From positions 34,818,001 to 34,882,000 of the forward strand of contig JBAIAC010000008.1 in assembly GCA_037349315.1 (NCBI GenBank): 64,000 nt of DNA. Direction: 5' to 3'. The notes below the pieces were generated by a model. That model was given only the letters and a program-made list of their open reading frames with translations, made no database searches and was not told where the DNA came from. Every line of letters begins with the position of its first letter. Position 1 is the stretch's first letter. The position numbers and the translations under genes were made by a program. This DNA comes from Chelydra serpentina. Lineage: Eukaryota; Chordata; Testudines; Chelydridae. Positions 12,225 to 21,214 of the stretch are shown here, piece after piece.

Positions 12225-14429
12225 CGAGGTGCCTATCAACATGAAATGTTCATGGGAGTGTTGCACGACCTCAGCAGTCTGCATAGAGACTAGTCCTAGA
12301 GGGATCTATTAAATAAATAAGTCTCTAGTGTGGTGCTCCCTGATTGGGAAATGGCATGAATACCAAATCCAAGAGTTCAAAAACCAGTAGACCACCCCAA
12401 ACAAATCTCCCAACCTGAAATACACTCTAGTCATTCCCAGTGTCTGTGGATCCATCCTGCACATGTGCATCATAGCACCATTGCAAGAAGCATTAAATCC
12501 TGAGAAGAAAGGAAACTTGATGGATAATGATGAGGGCATCAATACTGCATTCCCTGCATTGGGAAGTGGTCTCTCAGTATCAGCTGTTTAACTGCCTTGC
12601 CTTCTCACAAACCCCCTTTTACAGCTCCTAATTTATTTATTTTTTGGTCTGGTTTGGTGAACCTGCCCAATTCAGTCCTTAAATTTACTGTCAAAAATCA
12701 GACCTTCCTGCAGCTATTTGTCACAGAGTTCTCAACAAATTTTCTCACAGATTTTGCCTTTTAAAAAGATATTATCTATCTGTGTACATATGATATACAG
12801 TATTTGGCTCCTTTAAACAGGATTATAATACATGCTGCAGAGCATGATTTCTAGGTTTCCATGTGCTCCTGAAGATCAAGCAAGGCTTATGACTGTCACG
12901 TGAAGATCCTGAGAAGTGTTGCAACCCCCGAGGGCTAGTAGTATTAAGTCATGTGAGCAAATGTGAGTACAATATCTAGATTAAAAGGATAAATCCACGC
13001 TCACCAGCTTTACATTTACCTGCTTTATGTACCTTATAGATTCAGTGAAAAAATATCCGTAGAGACTTGCATTTACAATGTCTTGGCTGATTTCTGCATT
13101 TTTAAAGCTAAAAGTGATGGATGGACTATATTACATAACATAGTTTCTGTTGGTACTTCTTAGAGCTGAGCCATATGTCCTTCAAAGCAGATTATGTTTA
13201 TTGTAAATGCACTTGGATTCGTCTAGACATCTGTATCAAAGGAGTTAAAATCAAAAGGACCAGGATCAAAGAAATACAAAGGGCTATTAATTGTACTGGA
13301 TGTAAGGTTTCACTGCAAGCACTGCTACACACACTAAGTGCTTAACTCTTTCCTTACTGTACAGGATTCCACTCCTATTTGCATGCCATAAAAGAGTAAA
13401 TCCTTATCGTTGCTTGGTGTACTTTTTCACTTCAGAGGGCTGCAACACATACATTTAAAATGGTAGGGATTTCTGTAAGCTGTCAGCACTGCATGGATGA
13501 CTGATTTCTACAGATTTTATTACACTCATTCCAATGTTACTTTCAAAGAGACCCAGCTGATGACTCCACTGATGCTAATGTTGTAGATATAGATACCCTC
13601 ATACAACTTATCAACTTGCTGGAACCTAGTTTGTCAAATTGCTCCCTAAGGAGGCAATGAAATTGAACCTAATAGCTTCTGGATGGTATACACAGAGCAC
13701 AGTTCCTCACTGATACTTTGAAGAACCCATATTCATCAATAGATCAATCAATTCTGTGTTTACAAAAGACTATTTACACAGTACTTAACAGAGTGCTGCT
13801 AAATAATGCATTTTAAATTACATCTGTTAAAACTCGGTCTTATGAAATGTAACCACATGTACCTTAAATAATTTTACCAGCTGGTCTCAGATGAGATGGG
13901 AGCTCATTCTACAAGTGAGGAATAACAAAACATTCAGAACTAGAGCATACTTATGTGTCAGAAAAGAGACCCATTGACAGGTAATATCCCATCATATAAA
14001 GAAGGGAAAAGATCATCCAATTAAACTGTATACGCCCAAAAGACCACGCACTCAGCCTAAAGAGGGATGACTTAACTCGTTAAAATGAAATAGAACTTGA
14101 CTCAAAACTTGAACCAATTTCAAACTGGGCCTATTTTGAGCTTGACTAACATTCTGATAACTTTTTGCTCACTATTTTATTTTTTTCAAAAGTCACTACA
14201 TTTCCTGGAACCAAGAGCAGAAATACCAGAGCACTGAAAGATTCTCCTTGTGATATTCCTGACCTAACCAGTGGCATAAAGCATCAGGATGCTCAGAAGA
14301 AAACCTACTTTATGTTATGAGAACTCAAAGTAAATTCTTCAGACTTTAAAGTGCAAATTTTCAAAGAGCCTCAAAAATTCCACCTTATTATTTGTAGTCA
14401 CTCTCATTTGCTAGTAATAATATTTAGTA
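12225..14429. other. No gene seen
   Basis: AT-rich sequence with no open frame of note, no recognisable repeat ends and no splice-flanked exon that I can support. Confidence 0.5.
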
Positions 14430-14577
14430 CTTATTTAGCACTCTTATTCATAAACATCCAAACAATTTACAAAGGAAGATTCATATTAATATCACCATTT
14501 TAGAAAGTGGGAACCAGAGGTACAGAACAATGAAGAGATTTTCCTGAGATTGCACAGTAAGTCAATGGCAAATCTAA

Positions 14578-14866
14578 GGGCTGGTCTACACTCCCGCAGT
14601 AAATCGATCTAAGTTCTGCTACTTCAGTTACGTGAATAATGCAACTGAATGTAGCTCAAGCCACTTACTGCGGTGTCTACACCATGCTGTGTCGACGGGA
14701 GACGTTCTCCCGCTGACTTACCTTACTCTTCTCAGGGAGATGGAGTACAGCAGTCGACAGGAGAGCGCTCGGCCATCGACTTAGCATGCCTTCACCAGAC
14801 CCGCTAAATTGACACCACTCCATTGATCGCAGTAGTGGCGATTTAGCCAGTAGTGTAGACGTGGCC
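14578..14866. mobile_element. Harbinger-type MITE, 289 bp
   Basis: The ends GGGCTGGTCTACACT and, in reverse complement, GGCCACGTCTACACT form a terminal inverted repeat. They are flanked by TAA (14575-14577) and TGA (14867-14869), a 3-bp duplication with one change. The interior contains GATCGCAGTAGTGGCGATTTA-like sequence shared, inverted, with the MITE at 14910-15106. No coding capacity. Confidence 0.8.
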
Positions 14867-14909
14867 TGAGACATGGGCTGAGGCTAGAACCCAGGAACCC
14901 CAACTCTTA

Positions 14910-15106
14910 AGCCATGTCTACACTACTGGATAAATCTGCACTGCTGCGATCGATGCAGCAATGTCAATTTAGCAGGTCTGGTAAGAGTAAGGTAAGTCGG
15001 CGGGAAAGCGGTAAGTGGATCTAGTTACGTCGATTTCAGTTACATTATTCACATAACTGAAGTAGTGTAACTTAGATCGATTTATCGCAGTAGTGTAAAC
15101 CAGCCT
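14910..15106. mobile_element. Harbinger-type MITE, 197 bp, inverted relative to neighbour
   Basis: It is flanked by a perfect TTA duplication (14907-14909 and 15107-15109). The left end AGCCATGTCTACACTACT and the right end in reverse, AGGCTGGTTTACACTACT, match. Its interior matches the element at 14578-14866 in the opposite orientation, with an internal deletion of roughly 90 bp. Only 43 bp separates the two. Confidence 0.8.
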
Positions 15107-15649
15107 TTAGTCTGATGTCCTTTCCATTAGGGGCTTTCCATTTGCACATGCAAATGACACTGTTGTGTGTATTTTAAGGAGTGTTTTGAAAATTTGACCC
15201 AGGCGTTTCAGCTAGTCAAAAAAGCTGCAACATTTGTATTTGCTTTCTCAGACCAAATACCTGAATGTCGTGAAGTTTGCCCATTGCCATCACATTATAT
15301 TTAAATGTAGACTGTCAAGTTCCCAAAATACAAGTAACATGGGAAATTTCCTAGGGGTATATAAAATCCTAATTGTGGAGATTTTAGAAGGCTCCAGTTT
15401 ATTGTAAAAATAAATCAACCAAACACACAAACCCGCACCAAAGAAGCAGGAAGATTGAACTTTTATAGTAAGTGGCATTGTTACAATAAACTGATAATTA
15501 AAACTGGATAATCCCAACATATCAGCATTTGAGCATCATTCCACAGCAGAAGCTTCAAACTGTAAGGTCCCTGAGACTTAAGCAGCCTCTGTTCCTAAGA
15601 AGTTGCTAAGTTGCAACGGCCCATTAGGCTTCCACAGTATGCTTGTGAA

Positions 15650-15935
15650 TAATATCTACCACTTTTATAGGGCTTTACAAACATCAGCCAATTAATCTTC
15701 ACAATATCTCTGTGAGGTATGTATAATCATCAGCTCCATTTTACAGATGGGGAAACAGACATTTGGTGCCAGAAAATGTGGAAAAGATTCATCCCCATTG
15801 AAGGCAATAGGAGTCTTACCATTGACTTCAATGGAAGCAGAATCAGAGCTTGAGTCAGTAACATAACTAAGGCAGAATTTGAATGTTCCTGGCTCCTAGC
15901 CTAATACTCTTCCCATTAGACCACAGAGCCTCAAC
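15650..15935 (+). repeat. MIR-like SINE
   Basis: The core TTTTACAGATGGGGAAACAG (15739-15758) preceded by CTCTGTGAGGTATGT and followed by a CCCATTAGACCACAGAG tail near 15914-15931 is characteristic of the MIR superfamily found throughout amniotes. A stretch near 15795-15834 carries the mirrored motif CATTGACTTCAATGG. Confidence 0.65.
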
Positions 15936-15974
15936 CTAGAGGAAGCTACATTTGAGAGTTCCTACATTATTATT

Positions 15975-16236
15975 CAGAGGGGTAGCCATGTTAGTCTGGA
16001 TCTGTAAAAGCAGCAAAGAGTCCTGTGGCACCATATAGACTAACAGACGAATAGAAGCATATGCTTTTGTGGGTGAATACCCACTTCCTCAGATGCATGT
16101 AGTGGAAATTTCCTGAGGCAGGTATAAATATGCATGCAAGAATCAGTATAGGGATAACGAGATTAGTTCAATCAGGGAGGATGAGGCCCTCTTCTAGCGG
16201 TTGAGGTGTGAACACCAAGAGAGGAGAAACTGCTTT
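15975..16236. repeat. Penelope-like element, left inverted terminal segment
   Basis: This segment is repeated in inverse orientation at the other end (17243-17443 plus 22880-22912). For example, GTTGAGGTGTGAACACCAAG near 16200 mirrors the GGTGTTCACACCTCAACTGC stretch near 17268, and GTCCTGTGGCAC near 16020 mirrors GTGCCACAGGAC near 22888. The outer 30 or so bases of the left segment have no partner on the right, so the right end is slightly truncated. Confidence 0.75.
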
Positions 16237-17245
16237 TCTTTGCACTATTTCAACAGTTTCCACCCCACCATCAACCTCAGCCTGGACCAATCTACATGGG
16301 AAGTCCACTTCCTAGACACCACGGTGCAAATAAGTGATGGTCACATTAACATCTCCCTATACCGAAAACCCACCAGCCGCTATGCCTACCTTCATGCCTC
16401 CAGCTTCCATCCCTGACACACCACACGATCCATTATCTACAGCCAAGGCCTGAGGTACAACCGCATTTCCTCCAACCCCTCAGAGAGAGACCAACACCTA
16501 CAAGATCTTCACCAAGCATTCTCAAAACTACGATACCCACACGAGGAAATAAGGAAACAGATCAACAGAGCCAGACGTGTATCAAGAAGCCTCCTGCAGC
16601 AAGACAAGCCCAAGAAAGAAACCAACAGAACTCCACTGGCCATCACATACAGTCCTCAGCTAAAACCTCTCCAACGCATCATCAGTGATCTACAACCCAT
16701 CCTTGACAACGATCCCTCACTTTCACAGGCCTTGGGAGGCAGGCCAGTCCTCGCCCACAGACAACCTGCCAACCTGAAGCATATTCTCACCAGCAACGAT
16801 ACACCGTACCCTAGTAACCCTAACTCAGGAACCAATCCATGCAACAAACCTCAATGCCAACTCTGCCCACATATCTACACCAGCGACACCATCACAGGAC
16901 CTAACCAGAACAGCCATCACCATTCACCTGCACGTCCACCAATGTAATATATGCCATCATGTGCCAGCAATGCCCCTCTGCTGTGTACATCAGCCAAACT
17001 AGACAGTCCCTACGTAAAAGGATAAATGGACACAAATAAGATATTAGGAATGGCAATATACAAAAACCTGTAGGAGAACACTTCAATCTCCCTGGACACA
17101 CAATAGCAGATTTAAAGGTAGCCATCCTGCAGCAAAAAAACTTAAGGACCAGACTTCAAAGAGAAACTTCTGAGCTTCAGTTCATTTGAAAATTTGACAC
17201 CATCAGCTCAGGATTAAACAAAGATTATGAATGGCTAGCCAACTA
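16237..17245 (+). pseudogene. Penelope-like polyprotein remnant with GIY-YIG domain
   Basis: Penelope-like proteins join a telomerase-related reverse transcriptase to a GIY-YIG nuclease. Here only the C-terminal part remains. Reading starts within the end of the reverse transcriptase (VHFLDTTVQISDG, SLYRKPTSRYAYLH), breaks at a stop at 16414-16416, and continues through a linker with a cysteine cluster (PCNKPQCQLCPH, near 16840-16872) that probably binds zinc. A frameshift near 16925 leads to the nuclease segment VIYAIMCQQCPSAVYISQTRQ, where the usual YIG has become YIS. Further stops sit at 17038 (in GHK*DIRN) and 17188. The copy is dead. The linker-plus-nuclease order fits the family well. 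Confidence 0.8.
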
Positions 17246-17443
17246 CAAAAGCAGTTTCTCCTCCCTCGGTGTTCACACCTCAACTGCTAGAAGAGGACCT
17301 CATCCTCCCTGACGGAACTAATCTCATTATCCCTAGCCTGATTCTTGCTTGCATATTTATACCTGCCTCTGGAAATTTCAACTACAAGCATCTGAAGAAG
17401 TGGGTATTCACCCATGAAAGCTTATGCTCCAATACGTCTGTTA

Positions 17444-17480
17444 GGCCTGGTCGACACTAGGACTTTATGTCGAATTTAGC
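17444..17480. repeat. Harbinger left terminal inverted repeat
   Basis: GGCCTGGTCGACACTAGGAC at the left pairs with GGGTATGTCTACACTACGAG read inward from 22876. About 13 of the first 22 positions agree, including the ACACTA core. Further in, both ends carry a CCCACAGTGCACCACT block in the same orientation (about 17664-17680 and 22712-22728), a likely subterminal transposase or Myb binding region. Confidence 0.7.
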
Positions 17481-18456
17481 AGCATTAACTCGATTTAACC
17501 CTGCACCCGTCCACATTACAAAGCTATTTATTTCGACATAAATGGCTCTTTAATTCGATTTCTGTACTCCTCCCCGACAAGGTGAGTAGCGCTAAATTCG
17601 ACATGGCCATGTCAAATTCGTGTTACTGTGGACAGAATTCGACGCTAATAGCTCCTGGAGCTATCCCACAGTGCACCACTCAGTGGACGCTCTGGACAGC
17701 AATCCGAGCTCGGATGCTCTGACCAGCCACTCAGGAAAAGCCCCGGGAAAATTTGAATTCCTTTTCCTGTCTGGCCAGTTTGAATCTCATTTCCTTGCGA
17801 GCTCAGCAGCACTGGCAATGATGCAGAGCTCTGCAGCCGTGGTGACCATGACATCGCAGAATAGGAAGAGAGCACCAGCTTGGACTGATCAGGAAGTCTT
17901 GGACCTGATCGCTGTGTGGGGTGATGAGTCCGTGCTTTTGGAGCTGCGATCCAAAAGACGGAATGCGAAAATTTATGAGAAGATTTCCAAGGCAATGGCG
18001 GAGAGAGGATACGTCCGGGATGCAACCCAGTGCCGCGTGAAAATCAAGGAGCTGCGACAGGCATACCAAAAAACCAAAGAGTCCAACGGACGCTCTGGAT
18101 CGCAGCCACACACATGCCGTTTTTACGAGGCACTGCATGCTATGCTCGGTGGTGCTGCCACCACTACACCACCAGTGTCCGTGGACTCTGACGACGGGGT
18201 CTTATCTACGGCCACGTCGTCTGAAATTTTCGCGGACGGTGAAGAAGAGGAAGGAGAGGAGGAGGACAAGGCAGTCGACAGCGCTTTCACCGCTGATTTC
18301 CCCGACAGTCAGGATCTGTTCATCACCCTCACCGAGATCCCCTACGAACCCTCCCAAAGCAGCAGCCCGGACCAGGACCCAGGCGAAGGATTGTCAGGTC
18401 GGTGTTTTAAACATTTATTTTGAATAGAATAGGCATTGGTTTGTTATCAATGTGTT

Positions 18457-18462
18457 TTTATT
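18457..18462 (-). promoter_or_regulatory. Polyadenylation signal for minus-strand ORF
   Basis: AATAAA on the minus strand, 48 bases past the stop of the 96-codon frame at 18510. A second AATAAA lies at 18414-18419. In an intron of the plus-strand gene these have no other obvious purpose. Confidence 0.45.
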
Positions 18463-18509
18463 GCTTGCTTTGCAATAGGCGCTTCAGTTTTCAATCTTTT
18501 CCAAGGCAA

Positions 18510-18800
18510 CTACTCGAATAGTCTGTCAATATGTATGGGGATAGAGGAGAAATCCCCATCGGAGATCTCCGCGAAACTCTCCTGTAGGTACAGTGAAAGC
18601 GTTTGCATCAGGTTTCCAGGGAGAGCGGCCTTACTATCTCCTCCATGGTAGGATACTTTTCCGCGCCATGCAAGCTGCAGGTACTCTGGTATCATTGCCT
18701 TGCATAGCATGGCGGCATATGGCCCCGGGGTTTGCTGGCATTCACGCAGCATGCGATCTTTGTCTGTCTCCGAAATCCTCATCAGAGTGATATCAGTCAT
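18510..18800 (-). CDS. Candidate third Harbinger protein, 96 aa, unknown function
   Basis: I do not recognise this protein with certainty. The frame starts MTDITLMRISETDKDRML in a good Kozak context (GGCACCATGA) and ends PIHIDRLFE. It has balanced, coding-like composition with amphipathic helices (YAAMLCKAMIPEYLQL, LMQTLSLYLQESFAEI) separated by a Gly/Lys-rich turn (WRGKVSYHGGDSK). Just upstream on the minus strand lie an exact TACTAAC branch-point-like heptamer and an acceptor-like AACCAG|GG. AATAAA follows 48 bases after the stop. The frame is open further upstream through the 78-bp array (to 19391), but that part is repeat-derived and probably not translated. The helix-turn-helix layout loosely recalls BEN-type DNA-binding domains, which is speculation. 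It could also be a captured exon or a chance frame. Confidence 0.45.
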   Translation of the reverse strand: MTDITLMRISETDKDRMLRECQQTPGPYAAMLCKAMIPEYLQLAWRGKVSYHGGDSKAALPGNLMQTLSLYLQESFAEISDGDFSSIPIHIDRLFE

Positions 18801-18942
18801 GGTGCCCTGGTTTGAATGGGTGTTTTTGTTAGTATAGTGACTTCTTGATTTTTCCTTTAAAGAACGAGAACCGGCGGTTTGCAGACATGCGGGGGAAGTG
18901 GTGGTAGCTGTCAGGCTAACCGCTGAAACTTTGCGGTGCGCA

Positions 18943-19644
18943 GGCAGGGAGAGTTCCCTGAACCGGCCACGTGGAGGGGGTGGGGAGGGTAGGCGAGCCG
19001 TTAAAACACAGCCGTGCGCAGGCAGGGAGAGTTCCCTGGACCGGCCACGCGGAGGGGGTGGGGAAGGTAGGCGAGCCGTTAAAACACAGCGGGTCGCGGG
19101 CAGGGAGAGTTCCCGGTACCGGCGCCGCAGAGGGGGTGGGGAGGGTAGGTGAGCCGTTAAAACACAGCCGTGTGCAGGCAGGCAGAGTTCCCTGGACCAG
19201 CCACGCAGAGGGGGTGGGGAGGGTATCTGAGCTGTTACAACACAGCGGTGCACAGGCAGGCAGAGTTCCCTGGACCGGCCACGCGGAGGGGGTGGGGAAG
19301 GTAGGCAAGCAGTTAGAACACAGCGGGTCGCGGGCAGGGAGAGTTCCCGGTACCGGCCCCGCGGAGGGGGTGGGGAGGGTATCTGAGCCATTAAAACACA
19401 GCAGTGCGCAGGCAGGCAGAGTTCCCTGGACCGGCCACGCGGAGGGGGTGGGGAAGGTAGGCAAGCAGTTAGAACAGAGCGGGTCGCGGGCAGGGAGAGT
19501 TCCCGTTACCGGCCCTGTGGAGGGGGTGGGGAGGGTGGGCGAGCCGTTAAAACACAGCGGGTCGCGGGCAGGGAGAGTTCCCGGTACCGGCCCCGCGGAA
19601 GGGGTGGGGGTGGGGGGGTAAACGTGTAGGCGAGCCGTTGTAGC
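18943..19644. repeat. 78-bp tandem array, nine copies
   Basis: Copies start at 18943, 19021, 19099, 19177, 19255, 19333, 19411, 19489 and 19567, exactly 78 bases apart. Each has GGCAGGSAGAGTTCCC, then a CCGGCC-type stretch, then a G-rich GGAGGGGGTGGGGAGGGTA stretch. Two variants occur. Type A (GTGCGCAGG, CCCTGGACCGG) and type B (GTCGCGGG, CCCGGTACCGG) come in the order A A B A A B A B B. Because 78 is divisible by three, all frames that are open in one unit stay open, which yields long repetitive frames on both strands (216 codons plus, 293 codons minus). I regard these as a by-product. The last unit is less regular (extra G residues near 19605-19618). Confidence 0.95.
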
Positions 19645-19763
19645 CGAGCGGTTTTGCCGGCATCAGGAACTGGCCACCGCTAGGAACTGTGCTTGAAACA
19701 TGGGAGTACCGCACTGCTGTGAAGTTAGGTCACAGCAGTCCAAAGGCAACGGCTTACCATGGT

Positions 19764-19944
19764 CTCCAGAGAGCAGTTTTGCAGTGTCCAGGTCTGCTTG
19801 TGTGATCTGAACACCAGGACCCCTGGCACTTAATACAAAGACATAATATTCGACCTTGTACTGAGTGCACATGTGATAGATAGTATGCATGGTCTTGTTC
19901 ACAGGGAAAGAGTATAGGCATTGTTCGGGAAAATGTATCTTTCT
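19764..19944 (-). other. Possible minus-strand exon in Harbinger intron
   Basis: On the minus strand the frame FPEQCLYSFPVNK ... YYVFVLSARGPGVQI ... LLSGDHG looks protein-like and stops being so at a strong donor, CCATG|GTAAGC (boundary at 19764/19763). A weak acceptor, TTCCTCAG, precedes it at 19945. Joined to the acceptor at about 18811 it would not stay in frame with the 96-codon ORF and would stop after a few codons, so it could be untranslated, a separate product or a coincidence. It lies just inside the intron, next to Myb exon 2. Confidence 0.25.
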
Positions 19945-20537
19945 GAGGAATTCACTCCCTTTCTCCCATCCCACAGTTGCGAGTGTCTCCCTCCCTACCC
20001 GTGGATCGCCCTCCCAGAGGTTTGCGCAGATCAGACAGCACAAAAAAAAAAAACCCGGGACGACATGTTTTCGGAACTGATGGTCTGTTCCCGAAATGAT
20101 GCTGCACAGCGGAGAGAGGACGTCTCAAGATCCGAGCAAGCAGTCAGCGAACGGGAGCAGAGGGCTGAAGCTCGCGAGGACAGGTGGCGGGTGGAAGACC
20201 AGCAGACGACTCAAACGCTGCTTGGACTAATGAGGGATCAAACAGATACGCTCCGCTGCCTTGTTGACGTTCTGCAGGAACGGAGGATGGAGGAAAGGGC
20301 ACCTCTGTATGTTATTTCCAACCGCCCTCCCCTGCCACAAAGTCCAATTCCCCCCTCACCCAAAGTCAGTAGAATGAGGGGAGGCAGGGGCCGCGGAAAA
20401 AATCATTCCACCCCTGCAGACTGCTCCAGTAGCAGAAGGCTCTCCTTTCCAAAAATTTAGATGGGACCTTTACTTCCTTCCAGACGCACCCCACCCCAGC
20501 CCCCGTCCAAGTTTCATCTTAAAAGTTTGCTCTCCTT

Positions 20538-20543
20538 AATAAA
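20538..20543 (+). promoter_or_regulatory. Polyadenylation signal, Myb-like gene
   Basis: AATAAA, 78 bases downstream of the stop at 20460, in a TTAATAAAAAATTGTG context. Confidence 0.6.
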
Positions 20544-21087
20544 AAATTGTGTTCTGAAAATTCCTGATTCCTTGACTATCTTTCGATTTTGGGGGAGGGG
20601 AGGGGTGGTTTGTGATTTGAGACGATAGTTGCCGATAACAGGGTGGGGACAGGGGAAAAGGTTCAACAGAAAGTCACACTCACATTGCATTCACTAGGCA
20701 CACTTGCCATTCTGGGAGGGGGTTTTCCTATTCTCTATGTGGGGGGCTGTCACTTTCTGGTGGTGGAGGGTGGCTGCAGATCGTTGGCGGCAGGCAATAG
20801 CCTGCATGAGAGATCCATGCAGCAGGGGATCAGTGGCCGCAATCCCCGGCCAAGAAGTCACACAGGCCCCCCCTCACAGACTTGCGAACAGGAGGGGTTG
20901 CAGGCTCCATTGAAACAAGCAGTACACCACTGCGGACTGCTCAGGGAGCAGGAGCCTGTCATTCCCTGAGTTGGGAAGCGTCCTTTCCATCACTCCACCC
21001 GCTCCCCAACCGCGGTATTCATCCCAGTCTCAACCCTTTACCGAGAAATCATTAATAAAGAAGACGGTTTTAATAAACAATGTTTCC

Positions 21088-21093
21088 TTTATT
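21088..21093 (-). promoter_or_regulatory. Polyadenylation signal, transposase gene
   Basis: AATAAA on the minus strand, about 122 bases downstream of the transposase stop at 21215. Confidence 0.6.
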
Positions 21094-21214
21094 ATACTTT
21101 TAAAGCGGGGAATGAAGGGGGGGGAAAGGGTGCTGGTAATTGGAGAGGATAGACAACGGTAACTGGGTAAAGAAACGGGGGCTGGTTCAGCTTCAGTTTT
21201 AACAAGCGAAACAG

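Larger units (their letters stand above)
14430..15135 (+). repeat. MIR-like SINE interrupted by two MITEs
   Basis: Three pieces read as one tRNA-derived, MIR-type SINE. The first ends at CAATGGCAAATC (14565-14574), the second is the short piece around GCTAGAACCCAGGAACCCC (14884-14902), and the third is the end piece around GTCTGATGTCCTTTCCATTAG (15110-15130). Removing the two MITEs at 14578-14866 and 14910-15106 brings the pieces into the usual MIR order, so both MITEs inserted after the SINE. Confidence 0.5.
18398..19976 (+). other. Intron of the Harbinger Myb-like gene
   Basis: The donor CAG|GTCGGT (18395-18403) and acceptor CTCCCATCCCACAG (ending 19976) bracket 1579 bp. Exon 1 ends with one base of a codon and exon 2 begins with two, so the phases agree. 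The intron holds a minus-strand reading frame (18510-18800), the 78-bp array (18943-19644) and a possible minus-strand exon (19764-19944). The splice sites are inferred from sequence only. Confidence 0.65.
17818..20460 (+). pseudogene. Harbinger Myb/SANT-like DNA-binding protein, two exons, frame break at A12
   Basis: Harbinger elements encode a Myb-like partner that binds the transposon ends and brings the transposase into the nucleus. Exon 1 (17818-18397) begins MMQSSAAVV and carries a Myb/SANT-like domain at about residues 20-110, with W22 and W34, RVKIKELRQAYQKT and HTCRFYEALHAML, then an acidic stretch (GEEEEGEEEDKA). It ends at CAG|GTCGGT. The frame is open upstream to 17620, but the ATG pair at 17818/17821 matches the start of related turtle copies as I remember them. 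Exon 2 starts at 19977 after a pyrimidine tract and CCCACAG. It encodes SPSQRFAQIRQHKKK, then TRDDMFSELM and a Glu/Arg-rich coiled coil, to the stop at 20458-20460. The two halves of exon 2 lie in different frames, changing within the 12-A run at 20042-20053. This is a frameshift, a sequencing error or a slippage site. Confidence 0.8.
20461..21214. other. Convergent 3' region between the two Harbinger genes
   Basis: The plus-strand AATAAA at 20538-20543 lies 78 bases past the Myb-like stop. The minus-strand AATAAA (plus-strand TTTATT at 21088-21093) lies about 122 bases past the transposase stop. A 108-codon plus-strand frame over 20643-20969 has no recognisable domain and is probably not a gene. 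Confidence 0.6.

Noticed and set aside
17645..18138. Minus-strand frames of 111-126 codons
   Set aside because: They are complements of Myb-like exon 1, which has clear domain similarity on the plus strand.
18510..19391. 293-codon minus-strand frame through the 78-bp array
   Set aside because: The N-terminal two thirds translate the tandem array, which stays open in all suitable frames because 78 is divisible by three. Only the last 96 codons look protein-like and are kept as a candidate.
18971..19621. 216-codon plus-strand frame with 26-aa repeats
   Set aside because: It is the translation of the same array on the other strand, within an intron and without a clear start context.
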